This document shows positions 16,106 through 24,770 of a stretch of DNA of 64,000 bases, piece after piece. The stretch is from Bacillus sp. sid0103 (GTDB taxonomy: Bacteria; Bacillota; Bacilli; Bacillales_B; DSM-18226): assembly GCF_019219025.1 (NCBI RefSeq), contig NZ_JAHUWN010000011.1, forward strand, positions 62,001-126,000, read 5' to 3'. The notes beneath the pieces were generated by a model that had not been told where the DNA came from, searched no databases, and saw only the letters and a program-made list of their open reading frames with translations. How positions within the stretch are numbered: position 1 is the stretch's first letter; each line of letters begins with the position of its first letter. The position numbers were made by a program, and so were the translations under genes.

Positions 16106-16840
16106 ATGTTTAAAAATACGAAAAATGATTATTTAGGCTGGATGTTCATGATCGGTGCGATTATTCTAGTCATGGAAATATTATTTTTTAACAGTGGGCT
16201 TATTTTTTCCCTTATCATTTCTGGTGGTATGATTTTTCTCGGCCGGAAGCGTGCTGGGAAAAAGTTGGGGAAGATTCTTTTTATCGGTGGAATTATCTTT
16301 TTTGTCCTGAGTATTGCGCACATGATGACGTTTAAGTTCTTGTTGCTGGCTGTCTTACTGCACTTTTTTATTCAATTTATTAATACAAAAAAGCATCCTA
16401 AGAAGATTTTACCTGAAATCAATAAAGCGGAAGAAACCTCTCAACAAGAAACACTGATTAAAACAGAACCACTATTTGAAAATATTGTCCTTGGTCAACA
16501 AAAGACTCCTTTGGGTGCCTATAAATGGAATGATGTAAACATTCAGGCTGGAATTGGTGATACAATCATTGACCTTAGTTTTACGATGCTGCCTAAAGGG
16601 GAAACAGTTATCTTTATTCGAAATCTCATCGGGAATATTCAAATTCTCGTTCCTTATGATATTGAAGTAAGTCTTCATCATTCTTGCATTGTCGGTTCCA
16701 CCACTGTTTTCGACCATCATGACTCGAAACTTTTCAATCGTGTAGTACACTTAAAAACACCTGGATACGAGACAGCCGAGCACAAAGTAAAAATATTTAC
16801 CTCGCTTGTTGTCGGAAATATAGAGGTGAGCCGGATATGA
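16106..16840 (+). CDS. liaF: LiaF, membrane inhibitor of the LiaRS system
   Basis: A 244-residue protein with four N-terminal membrane helices (first about 110 residues), a charged linker and a C-terminal beta-rich cytoplasmic domain (DUF2154) with AGIGDTIIDLSFTMLPKGE and a terminal VVGNIEVS. LiaF keeps the LiaS kinase off until envelope stress. AAGGGAGGGTGG precedes the chosen ATG; the frame runs 19 codons further up without a site. The stop overlaps the liaS start by four bases, which indicates translational coupling. Confidence 0.88.
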   Translation: MFKNTKNDYLGWMFMIGAIILVMEILFFNSGLIFSLIISGGMIFLGRKRAGKKLGKILFIGGIIFFVLSIAHMMTFKFLLLAVLLHFFIQFINTKKHPKKILPEINKAEETSQQETLIKTEPLFENIVLGQQKTPLGAYKWNDVNIQAGIGDTIIDLSFTMLPKGETVIFIRNLIGNIQILVPYDIEVSLHHSCIVGSTTVFDHHDSKLFNRVVHLKTPGYETAEHKVKIFTSLVVGNIEVSRI

Positions 16841-17892
16841 GCACAACCCAGCGTCAGATTTTCTGGAGTGTCGGCTTTTCTTTTTTCATTGCGATTATCG
16901 TTGGTGCCATTTTTATCTTCGTTTTCCCACTTGGCAGTTGGGCTGAATTGTGGAATAAACAATTCATGAATATACCCTTTGTAGTCTTTATTCCGGCATT
17001 TAGTATTGCAGTAGGAATTCTTTTAGGTGCGTTCTCTGGAATGTATTGGAGAAGACAATTCCTATCGGTTGAACACTCATTGCATTTATTAGAGGAAGGA
17101 AAACAAATAGATGTAAAGCAGAAACCTGTCATCTCGGAAATGCAGCTCATTGCGAGCCGAATTGAGAAAATCGGGAAACAGATGTCTGAACAGGCAAAAC
17201 TTTCCCAGCGCTTAGCCACTGAAAAGGTGGAAGACATTGAAGAAAGAATTCAAGAAATAATTGAACAAGAACGGAACCGTCTGGCCCGTGAACTTCATGA
17301 TTCGGTCAGTCAGCAATTATTTGCTGCTTCGATGATGATGTCAGCCATCAACGAAACGAAACATCAATCACCAATAGAAAATGAGCGCGAAGCGAAACAA
17401 TTGAAATTAGTAGAAGAAATGATTCACCAATCACAATTAGAAATGCGGGCTCTTCTTCTTCATTTGCGGCCTGTTGCGTTGAAAAATAAAACACTCCAAG
17501 AAGGAATTGAAGAGCTGTTAATCGAATTACAACAAAAGGTTGAAATGGATATAAAATGGAAGACTGAGGCGTTTCCTCTAGATAAAGGAGTAGAGGATCA
17601 TCTTTTCCGTATTCTACAAGAGTCTATATCGAATACGTTAAGACATTCGAAAGCCAACAAGCTCGAAGTTCTGATGGTTAAACGAGATGATTTAGTCATC
17701 TTAAGGATTGTGGATGATGGAATTGGTTTTGATGTAAACGAGATGAAGGCAGGCTCCTATGGAATGCAAAATATGCATGAGCGTGCGGTTGAAGTTGGCG
17801 GTACGTTAAAAGTGGTTAGTGTAAAAAATCAAGGAACAAGGCTGGAAGTAAAGGTTCCGGTGATGGTTAATGGAGATGGTGCCAATGATTAG
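16837..17892 (+). CDS. liaS: LiaS, NarL-class sensor histidine kinase
   Basis: A 351-residue intramembrane-sensing kinase with two membrane helices (about 8-30 and 47-68) and a very short extracellular loop. A HAMP-like linker follows. The HisKA_3 dimerisation helix carries [17 protein letters not shown] with phospho-acceptor His154. The HATPase domain shows [16 protein letters not shown] and [12 protein letters not shown]. It phosphorylates LiaR and is held inactive by LiaF. The gene overlaps liaF by four and liaR by eight bases. Confidence 0.92.
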   Translation: MSTTQRQIFWSVGFSFFIAIIVGAIFIFVFPLGSWAELWNKQFMNIPFVVFIPAFSIAVGILLGAFSGMYWRRQFLSVEHSLHLLEEGKQIDVKQKPVISEMQLIASRIEKIGKQMSEQAKLSQRLATEKVEDIEERIQEIIEQERNRLARELHDSVSQQLFAASMMMSAINETKHQSPIENEREAKQLKLVEEMIHQSQLEMRALLLHLRPVALKNKTLQEGIEELLIELQQKVEMDIKWKTEAFPLDKGVEDHLFRILQESISNTLRHSKANKLEVLMVKRDDLVILRIVDDGIGFDVNEMKAGSYGMQNMHERAVEVGGTLKVVSVKNQGTRLEVKVPVMVNGDGAND

Positions 17893-18517
17893 AGTAGTAT
17901 TTGTTGATGATCATGAAATGGTAAGAATCGGGGTTTCTTCTTATTTATCAGCGCAGTCAGATATTGAGGTGGTTGGAGAAGCGGATGATGGAAAAAAAGG
18001 GGTGGAACTTGCCCTCGAACTTCGCCCTGATATTATTTTGATGGATTTAGTTATGAAGGAAATGGATGGAATTGAAGCCACACGTCAAATCATTGAACAA
18101 TGGCCTGAAGCAAAAATCATTATCGTCACAAGCTTCTTGGATGATGAAAAGGTCTATCCAGCACTTGAGGCAGGTGCTACCAGCTATATGCTGAAGACCT
18201 CTAAAGCAGGTGAAATTGCCAATGCCGTCCGCGCTACATATCATGGACAATCGGTCCTTGAACCGGAAGTAACCGGAAAAATGATGGTGAAAATGCGTCA
18301 AAAAAATACTCACCTGCCACATGAAGATCTCACTTCTCGTGAAGTCGAAATATTATTATTAATGGCCGAAGGCAAAACCAATCAAGACATTGCGGATGAG
18401 TTATTTATTGCCCTCAAAACCGTCAAAACCCACGTCAGCAATATTTTGAGCAAGCTCAACGTTCAAGATCGAACGCAAGCAGTCATTTATGCTTTTAAAC
18501 ATTCTTTAATTAAATAA
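17885..18517 (+). CDS. liaR: LiaR, NarL/LuxR-family response regulator
   Basis: A 210-residue regulator. The receiver domain has the acidic pair DD (8-9), phospho-acceptor Asp54 in ILMDLVM, and a Lys in LKTSKA. The C-terminal LuxR HTH is [26 protein letters not shown] through [14 protein letters not shown]. Nearly every block aligns with B. subtilis LiaR from memory. The frame extends five codons upstream, but [14 protein letters not shown] is the natural start. A terminator follows. Confidence 0.93.
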   Translation: MIRVVFVDDHEMVRIGVSSYLSAQSDIEVVGEADDGKKGVELALELRPDIILMDLVMKEMDGIEATRQIIEQWPEAKIIIVTSFLDDEKVYPALEAGATSYMLKTSKAGEIANAVRATYHGQSVLEPEVTGKMMVKMRQKNTHLPHEDLTSREVEILLLMAEGKTNQDIADELFIALKTVKTHVSNILSKLNVQDRTQAVIYAFKHSLIK

Positions 18518-18523
18518 ATTAAG

Positions 18524-18557
18524 AAGGCTTTCCTAAAAAACGGAAAGTCCTTTTTCT
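18524..18557 (+). terminator. Terminator of the lia operon
   Basis: AGGCTTTCC / GGAAAGTCCT stem with one bulge, then five T. Confidence 0.75.
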
Positions 18558-18562
18558 ATTTT

Positions 18563-18605
18563 GGGCTTTGTTAACTTGTCTGTTGATTTCCGCTCCAATC
18601 AACAA
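18563..18605. repeat. Internally deleted copy of the 188-bp inverted-repeat element
   Basis: GGGCTTTGTTAAC, then TGTTGATTTCCGCTCCAATCAACA: the two inner arms (TGTTGATT.. and ..CCAATCAACA) of the element at 43093-43280 brought together with the middle missing. Confidence 0.65.
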
Positions 18606-18702
18606 GGGTGCAAAATCCATAATGACCTTTAAACATAGACTTTTTTAATAAAATTTCGAAATTACAATTGAAAACATTTCTCATTTACTGGTATGATATT
18701 AA

Positions 18703-18721
18703 TGAAAATGATTATCATTAT
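18703..18721 (+). promoter_or_regulatory. Fur box upstream of efeO
   Basis: TGAAAATGATTATCATTAT, with a perfect AATGAT-T-ATCATT core, matches the 7-1-7 Fur consensus closely. It is placed 25 bases before the efeO start, so iron repression of the whole operon is expected. Confidence 0.8.
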
Positions 18722-18745
18722 TATAGATACCGGAGGATTACATAT

Positions 18746-19597
18746 ATGAAATTATTAAAAGTGTCAGGCACCCTTATTTTATCTAGCAGTCTACTATTTG
18801 GATGTTCAAATACTACGGAGAAAGAATCAACAACAGAGAAGGTAAAAGATAAAGCAGCAACAAGCCAGGCTGACCTTACTGGGGTCACAGATGATTACAG
18901 GTCATATGCCTTAGGAGAAGTTGAGGCATTTGTTAAGGCTACAGAGGCATTTACAACTGCAGTTAAAAATGGCGATATAGAAAAGGCCAAAGCTCTTTAT
19001 GGACCATCACGGATGCACTATGAGCGTGCAGAACCAATTGCGGAAGTGTTCGGAGATCTCGATCCGAAGATTGATGCACGAGAAGGCGATGTTCCCGAGG
19101 CGGAATGGGGAGGTTACCACCGAATTGAAAAAGGCCTTTGGATTGAAAAAACTACGAAGGGCTATGAGCAGTACGCTGAGCAGCTAATGAAAGATGTCAA
19201 TCTTCTCCGTGCCAAAGTAGATACCGTCGAAGTGACACCAGAATTGTTAATTACGGGTGCAGTTGACCTTTTAAATGAGGTATCGACTTCAAAAGTAACA
19301 GGAGAAGAGGATCGGTATTCCCATACAGATTTATATGATTTTGCTGCAAATGTAGAGGGAGCAGAAAAGATTTACCAGCTGTTAAATCCGGCATTAGAGA
19401 AAAAAGATGAGGGCGTTTCAAAAGAAATAGCAGCGCGTTTCAATGATGTTTATAATCTACTAAACCAGCATAAAAAAGGCGATGGCTATAAACTTTACTC
19501 TGAATTAACGGAAGCACAGGTAAAAGAACTAAGCCAAGCGATTGATGCGCTAGCTGAACCACTTTCACAAATAGGACTAGTTACGGAGGCGTCTTAA
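18746..19597 (+). CDS. efeO: EfeO, iron-uptake lipoprotein (M75 domain)
   Basis: A 283-residue lipoprotein with lipobox LLFGC (Cys20). The M75 (imelysin-like) helical domain includes the metal-binding HRIE in GGYHRIEKGLW and repeated acidic helices. EfeO (B. subtilis YwbM) delivers iron to the EfeU permease outside the membrane. The frame extends 26 codons upstream, but CGGAGGA precedes the internal ATG that begins the signal peptide. First gene of efeO-efeB-efeU; the stop codon touches the TTG of efeB. Confidence 0.92.
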   Translation: MKLLKVSGTLILSSSLLFGCSNTTEKESTTEKVKDKAATSQADLTGVTDDYRSYALGEVEAFVKATEAFTTAVKNGDIEKAKALYGPSRMHYERAEPIAEVFGDLDPKIDAREGDVPEAEWGGYHRIEKGLWIEKTTKGYEQYAEQLMKDVNLLRAKVDTVEVTPELLITGAVDLLNEVSTSKVTGEEDRYSHTDLYDFAANVEGAEKIYQLLNPALEKKDEGVSKEIAARFNDVYNLLNQHKKGDGYKLYSELTEAQVKELSQAIDALAEPLSQIGLVTEAS

Positions 19598-20890
19598 TTG
19601 GAAAAGAAAACAAACATCATCGATGAGTCTTCAACAATCGGAAAAAAGCTTTCGAGAAGAGATATTCTTAAAACGGCCGGTGTTGGTGGTGTCGGAGTGA
19701 TCCTTGGTGCATCTGGACTTGGCGGCTTGCTTTCAATCACGGAGAGCAAAGCGACAACAAATGAAGACCATGATATCGTTCCCTTCTTTGGAAAACATCA
19801 AAATGGAATCACCACAAAAACCCAAAACCATGTGTATTTTGTTTCCTTGGATGTGACCACTTCGGAAAAAAGGGAGTTGGTTCAACTATTTAAGGATTGG
19901 ACAAAGGCTGCCTCCTTATTATCTGAAGGGAAAGCTGTAGGCGATTTATCGAGTAATGAGTTTATCCCGCCAAAAGATACAGGGGAGGCCGCTGGGTTAT
20001 CTGCTTCTAACTTAACGATTACATTCGGGGTTGGTCCTAGTTTGTTTGTGAAGGACAATCAAGACAGGTTTGGTCTTAAAGCCAAGCAGCCGAAAGAATT
20101 AGTAGACCTGCCGAAATTTCCGCTTGATGCGTTGGAAGACGAATGGACAGGTGGTGACCTTTGTATTCAAGCCTGCGCTGATGATTTGCAAGTCGCCTTT
20201 CACGCCGTTAGAAATCTGATTCGAATTGCAAGAGGGAAGGCGACCTTACGCTGGGCGCAAACAGGGTTTCAACGTACTAAACAAGCAGACCCCAATAATG
20301 AAACGCCAAGGAATTTGTTTGGCTTCAAAGATGGTACAGCCAATCCTGATGTAAACGATGAAAGAGAAATGAATAAGCAAGTATGGGTTCAACCGGGCGA
20401 TGGACCGGATTGGCTCGTCAATGGAAGCTATCTTGTAGTCCGCCGAATTCAAATGTTTATTGAAGTGTGGGATCGTACAACTTTAAAAGATCAAGAAAAT
20501 ACTTTCGGTCGTTATCGTGGCAACGGTGCACCTATTGGCCAAAAAAAAGAATTTGAAAAACTTGATTTGAAGCAGAAAAATGACAATGGCGAATTTAGCA
20601 TCCCTGCCGATTCACATACACGCTTATCCCATGGGGACGGTTCCCAACAAATTCTGCGCAGGGCATATTCCTATTCGGATGGAATGGATCTGAAAACCGG
20701 AAGCTTTGATGCGGGTCTGTTGTTCTTATGTTTCCAGCGTGCTCCTAGTAAACAATTTATCCCGATACAAAATAGATTAGCCAAGATGGATAAATTAAAT
20801 GAATATATATCCCATAGAGGTAGTGCCATTTTTGCTTGTTTACCAGGAGCAAAACAAGGTGGCTTTATAGGAGAAACACTTTTTAACTAG
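19598..20890 (+). CDS. efeB: EfeB, Tat-exported DyP-type haem peroxidase
   Basis: A 430-residue peroxidase that oxidises ferrous iron for the Efe uptake system (B. subtilis YwbN, a known Tat substrate). The N-terminus has the twin-arginine motif LSRRDILK (18-25) and a glycine-rich hydrophobic core. The DyP signature GFKDGTANP lies near residue 242, with the GxxDG catalytic aspartate. LSHGDGSQQILRRAYSYSDG is the haem-side block of the second ferredoxin-like half. Translation starts at a TTG immediately after the efeO stop, with GGAGG inside the efeO end. Confidence 0.93.
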   Translation: MEKKTNIIDESSTIGKKLSRRDILKTAGVGGVGVILGASGLGGLLSITESKATTNEDHDIVPFFGKHQNGITTKTQNHVYFVSLDVTTSEKRELVQLFKDWTKAASLLSEGKAVGDLSSNEFIPPKDTGEAAGLSASNLTITFGVGPSLFVKDNQDRFGLKAKQPKELVDLPKFPLDALEDEWTGGDLCIQACADDLQVAFHAVRNLIRIARGKATLRWAQTGFQRTKQADPNNETPRNLFGFKDGTANPDVNDEREMNKQVWVQPGDGPDWLVNGSYLVVRRIQMFIEVWDRTTLKDQENTFGRYRGNGAPIGQKKEFEKLDLKQKNDNGEFSIPADSHTRLSHGDGSQQILRRAYSYSDGMDLKTGSFDAGLLFLCFQRAPSKQFIPIQNRLAKMDKLNEYISHRGSAIFACLPGAKQGGFIGETLFN

Positions 20891-20921
20891 AGTTTTTCCT
20901 TTTGATAGAGGAGAGAGACGC

Positions 20922-22676
20922 ATGCTGCGATTTAAGACAAAAAGTAAATCCATAATAATATTAATGATGTTTTTCATTCTTTTTCAAACAGTTCATCCAG
21001 CGAAAGCGGAAGTGAATCTTGATGAGTTGTTTGTTCTTATTGGAGATAGTCTTATGAAAGCCAAGGATGGAGACCAACCCACCGTTTCGAGGAATATGGA
21101 ACAGTTTGCAAAAGAATGGACAATGATGAAGAAAACGGATAGTAAACAAGCAAAAAAGGTTGAGCAAGAACTTCAAAAGGTTCAGAGTTTACTAGCTAAA
21201 GGAAATATAGACCCAGACACTCTTTCAAAAAACCTTTCGTCGCTGTCAAGTGCCGTCGTTCTCTATGATCAAGAACAAAATCCACAAGACAAAGAAAAAG
21301 GTAAAGAGCAGGTGAAGCAGTTGCTTCCTCTCATCGCTACCTTTACGAAATCGATTGAGGACGGGAATCAAGCTGTATTGAAAACGCAATATCAAAACCT
21401 GCTAAATAAATGGAATGCCTCGGAGAAAATTGTTCATGACGAGAGTATTGCAGCCTATGGCAGCATTGAAAAATACATGGCTTTAATCCGGATTTCGATT
21501 ACACAAGATCCCGCCGATTTCGATAAGGCCAAAATAAATATCGAAAAGCTAAAAGTTGAAGTGAATAATTTCTTGGCCGGTAAGGTTTCTAAACAGGATG
21601 AAGGGGATTATTCACTCTCTGATCTAACCACATTGTTGAGTAATGCAGAAACAGAGATTTCAAAAGAGAACTATAAGCGTGCTACTGATCACTTAAATGA
21701 AGTCCTAAACATTTGGCCAATGATTGAAGGCGATGTTCAGACCAGAGACAGAAAGTTGTATAGTGATCTTGAAACAAAAGTACCTACAGCTATTAGTCTA
21801 TTAAGTTCTGCAAAAGTTGATGGGCCAAAAGCAAAGGAGATTGTAAAGGAATTAAATGCACGTTTGGCACCATTAATTAGTAAAACGGATTATTCTTTAT
21901 GGGATGCGGCATTAATTTTGTTACGTGAAGGGTTAGAAGGGTTACTAATCGTAGCAACATTGCTTGCCTTTCTAAAGAAAATGGGTCAGGGTGCGAAACA
22001 GAAATGGATTTGGGCGGGTGTTGGCGCAGGTATCCTAGCAAGTGCGATCCTAGCGATCATTATTAATGTTGTTTTTTCACGCATCGTTGCGGCTTCCAGC
22101 CGAGAGTATATTGAGGGAATCATTGGGGTAGTCGCGGTGATTATGATGTTAACGGTTGGGGCATGGCTTCATAATAAATCCAGTGTTGGTAACTGGAATA
22201 AATATATCAACCAACAAATGGAGCAGGCAATTGCCAGAGGAAGTTTATTTTCATTTGCTTTCATTAGTTTTCTGTCCGTGTTCCGTGAAGGAGCAGAGAC
22301 AATCATATTCTATACAGGAATTACCCCTTATATTAGCTTGCAGCAACTGGTTCTGGGTGTGATTCTTGCAGTGGGAATCCTGGCCATTGTTGGGTTCGCC
22401 ATTATTTACTACAGCGTAAAAATACCGATTCGCTTTTTCTTTAAAGCGGCAACCATTCTTATTTATATTTTAGCCTTTAAAATTCTAGGTATAAGTATCC
22501 ATGCGTTGCAGATTTCAAACGTGTTGTCGACAAGTACCGTGCATCAGCTTCCGTTTATTGATTGGATCGGTTTATACCCTACCTGGGAAACAACGATTAC
22601 CCAGTTATTATTAGTCATTGTTATTGTCGGTTTAACTTGGATGATCAAAAAAAGAACAGTCATCACCAACATTTAA
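20922..22676 (+). CDS. efeU: EfeU, FTR1-family ferric iron permease with long extracellular N-domain
   Basis: A 584-residue protein. A signal peptide and about 310 residues of helical extracytoplasmic domain are followed by the seven-helix FTR1 permease. The two iron-binding motifs are REGLEGLLI (about residue 335) and REGAETIIF (about 455), the RExxE pairs of the family. B. subtilis EfeU (YwbL) has the same fusion. Gene order here is O-B-U rather than U-O-B. GAGGAGAG precedes the ATG and a GC-rich terminator ends the operon. Confidence 0.92.
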   Translation: MLRFKTKSKSIIILMMFFILFQTVHPAKAEVNLDELFVLIGDSLMKAKDGDQPTVSRNMEQFAKEWTMMKKTDSKQAKKVEQELQKVQSLLAKGNIDPDTLSKNLSSLSSAVVLYDQEQNPQDKEKGKEQVKQLLPLIATFTKSIEDGNQAVLKTQYQNLLNKWNASEKIVHDESIAAYGSIEKYMALIRISITQDPADFDKAKINIEKLKVEVNNFLAGKVSKQDEGDYSLSDLTTLLSNAETEISKENYKRATDHLNEVLNIWPMIEGDVQTRDRKLYSDLETKVPTAISLLSSAKVDGPKAKEIVKELNARLAPLISKTDYSLWDAALILLREGLEGLLIVATLLAFLKKMGQGAKQKWIWAGVGAGILASAILAIIINVVFSRIVAASSREYIEGIIGVVAVIMMLTVGAWLHNKSSVGNWNKYINQQMEQAIARGSLFSFAFISFLSVFREGAETIIFYTGITPYISLQQLVLGVILAVGILAIVGFAIIYYSVKIPIRFFFKAATILIYILAFKILGISIHALQISNVLSTSTVHQLPFIDWIGLYPTWETTITQLLLVIVIVGLTWMIKKRTVITNI

Positions 22677-22698
22677 AAGGGCCTTGGGCCCTTTTTTC
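22675..22698 (+). terminator. Terminator of the efe operon
   Basis: AAAGGGCC / GGCCCTTT stem, then six T, overlapping the efeU stop by two bases. Confidence 0.85.
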
Positions 22699-22780
22699 GT
22701 TTCTCCAAAAATTTTCCCTACTAATCAAAGAACTTGTCTCATAAGTTTATAAAAGTGAGACTAGTATGGAGGAGAAAAAA

Positions 22781-24115
22781 TTGAGGATTTATTATAAGGG
22801 AATATTCTTTTTAGCTGCCGCTGCTTTTTTGGGGGAAGGTATTGAAGTTTTAGTAAATATGATTCTTGCTCGAGAGTTAGGACCACACGGGCTAGGCCTG
22901 TATATGTCCATTTTGCCATCGATATTCTTCATTGTTTTACTATCAAGCTTTGAGTTGCCTGTATCAATTTCAAAATTTATTGCAGAAAGGGAAGAACGTT
23001 ATCACCGTAATATCCTTCATCATGCCCTTACGATTACGATTGTGTTCTCGGCTGTACTTTTTTTAGCAGCAACTGTGCTTATTCCGTTTATTCCTGTGTT
23101 TGATAAATATCATCCATACGTTAGATGGCTTGTTTTGATCTTAATCCCAATCATTTCCTTCACGTCCGTCGCGAGGGGATATTTTATGGGAAAGCAACAA
23201 ATGGGGAAAATAGCAGTCTCTAATTTTTTAAGGAAAACCATTCAACTCGCTGGATTGTTTCTTCTCTTTCGTTTGTTTGCCTTTGACACATCCGAGTCAT
23301 TGTTAATCGCAATTGGTACATTTATTGGAAGCGAGATTGTTGTGTTCCTATATTTATTCTACATGTTCATTATCCAGTTTCAGCAATTGAAACGACAGCC
23401 ATTTTCTAATATGAAACGCAAGGTAGTTCAGAAGAATTTAATGGCAGTATCGATTCCAACCACGGGTCTTCGGTTGTTCTCAGCATTCACTGGTGCAATA
23501 CAACCCTTTGTCATTAAGGCAGCGTTGGTTCGTTCTGGTATGAGCGAAACAGTAGCGACCGAGCAATTTGGGCTGCTGATGGGAGTAGCCATGTCAATTG
23601 GCTTTTTCCCAGCATTTATTGCCCATTCCCTTATGGTCGTTCTAATTCCAGCTGTATCCAAGACTTATTCACAGGGTGATTATCAAAGGCTCCAAAAAAT
23701 GCTTCAACAGGTGATGAAGCTCACCTTTGTATACGGGGTCGCAGCTGTAGCTATTTTCTACTTTTTTGCACCGGAGTTAACTTCGCTATTTTTTAAATCA
23801 GAAACACCAGCCCTATTTTTACAATTACTCTGGCCATTTTTCTTATTTCACTTCTTTATCATGCCGATGCAGGCCTTTTTGTTTGGGCTTAATTTACTTA
23901 AAGAGACATTTATTCATATCATTTGGTCGACCATCATCACCTTTGCACTCATTCTACTACTTGCAGCGATGCCAGAATGGAGAATGGCTGGGGTTATTAT
24001 TGGAATGAATACAGGCGCTGTTTTATTAGCGCTTATGCATTATATAACCATTTGCAAAAAAATCGGAGTAAGTATTTTAATGAAAGGACTCATTCATAAT
24101 ACGACTGAGCGATAA
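22781..24115 (+). CDS. Polysaccharide flippase, SpoVB/MurJ-like (MOP superfamily)
   Basis: About 444 residues with 12 hydrophobic segments. The opening FFLAAAAFLGEGIEVLVNMILARELGP resembles SpoVB and YtgP flippases, which export lipid-linked precursors. It is shorter than SpoVB (about 520), so a paralogue is more likely than SpoVB itself. The open frame starts at an ATG 15 bases earlier, but that ATG is part of the GGAGGAG site which serves a TTG six bases downstream, so the TTG is preferred. No neighbouring glycan genes suggest a substrate. Confidence 0.78.
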   Translation: MRIYYKGIFFLAAAAFLGEGIEVLVNMILARELGPHGLGLYMSILPSIFFIVLLSSFELPVSISKFIAEREERYHRNILHHALTITIVFSAVLFLAATVLIPFIPVFDKYHPYVRWLVLILIPIISFTSVARGYFMGKQQMGKIAVSNFLRKTIQLAGLFLLFRLFAFDTSESLLIAIGTFIGSEIVVFLYLFYMFIIQFQQLKRQPFSNMKRKVVQKNLMAVSIPTTGLRLFSAFTGAIQPFVIKAALVRSGMSETVATEQFGLLMGVAMSIGFFPAFIAHSLMVVLIPAVSKTYSQGDYQRLQKMLQQVMKLTFVYGVAAVAIFYFFAPELTSLFFKSETPALFLQLLWPFFLFHFFIMPMQAFLFGLNLLKETFIHIIWSTIITFALILLLAAMPEWRMAGVIIGMNTGAVLLALMHYITICKKIGVSILMKGLIHNTTER

Positions 24116-24208
24116 ATTTTAAAAAATTACTTCTTAACTGTAGGGGTTAATAAGTCCATTCCGTCTATTATTATGAAAAGTTATTTTTCGACTTGGAGGA
24201 CTTGGAAA

Positions 24209-24727
24209 ATGAATAATGGACGTACCCCGTCATTTGAAGAAGTAGTTATGGAATACGGAAGAGCAATTTATCAATATATTTTATCGTTAGTGAAGCATAA
24301 AGAACTTGCAGAGGACATCTATCAGGAGGTATTACTCTCTGCCTATTTAGCATATCCTTCAATAAAGGAGCAATCCAAAAATAAAGGATGGTTTTTTACG
24401 ATTGCTATCAATAAATGTCGTGATTATTGGCGGAAAGAAAAAAAGTCAAAACAATTTTGGAGGGAAGAAGTTTATTCCTATTCAGCCTCATTTGAACCAT
24501 CTTTAATCCCCGAAGAGGAAGTTTTACATAAATTTTCTGCTGAACAAATGGCTGAAAAGGTGAACCTATTACCGGAAATCTACAGATATCCTATCTATCT
24601 ATATTACTATCAAGATTTCTCTCTCGTCGAAATTGCTAAGAAAAGTAATCTTCCAATGTCTACAGTAAAAACAAGGATGAGAAGGGCAAAGGAAAGACTC
24701 CGACCAAAAATGCAGTCACTCGCATGA
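24209..24727 (+). CDS. ECF-type RNA polymerase sigma factor
   Basis: A 172-residue group IV sigma factor. Region 2 has LAEDIYQEVLLSAYL and KGWFFTIAINKCRDYWRKEKK. Region 4 has LLPEIYRYPIYLYYYQDFSLVEIAKKSNLPMSTVKTRMRRAKERLR. GGAGG precedes the ATG used; the frame extends 12 codons further without a site. No anti-sigma gene follows. The next gene is an aromatic amino acid hydroxylase 43 bases downstream, with no terminator between, so the two may be one unit. A weak TGTAGG-N17-CGTCTA upstream could be an autoregulated promoter. Confidence 0.88.
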   Translation: MNNGRTPSFEEVVMEYGRAIYQYILSLVKHKELAEDIYQEVLLSAYLAYPSIKEQSKNKGWFFTIAINKCRDYWRKEKKSKQFWREEVYSYSASFEPSLIPEEEVLHKFSAEQMAEKVNLLPEIYRYPIYLYYYQDFSLVEIAKKSNLPMSTVKTRMRRAKERLRPKMQSLA

Positions 24728-24770
24728 TGATACCAGTAAAAAATATTCTTTGAGAAGGAGAATGTTGACG

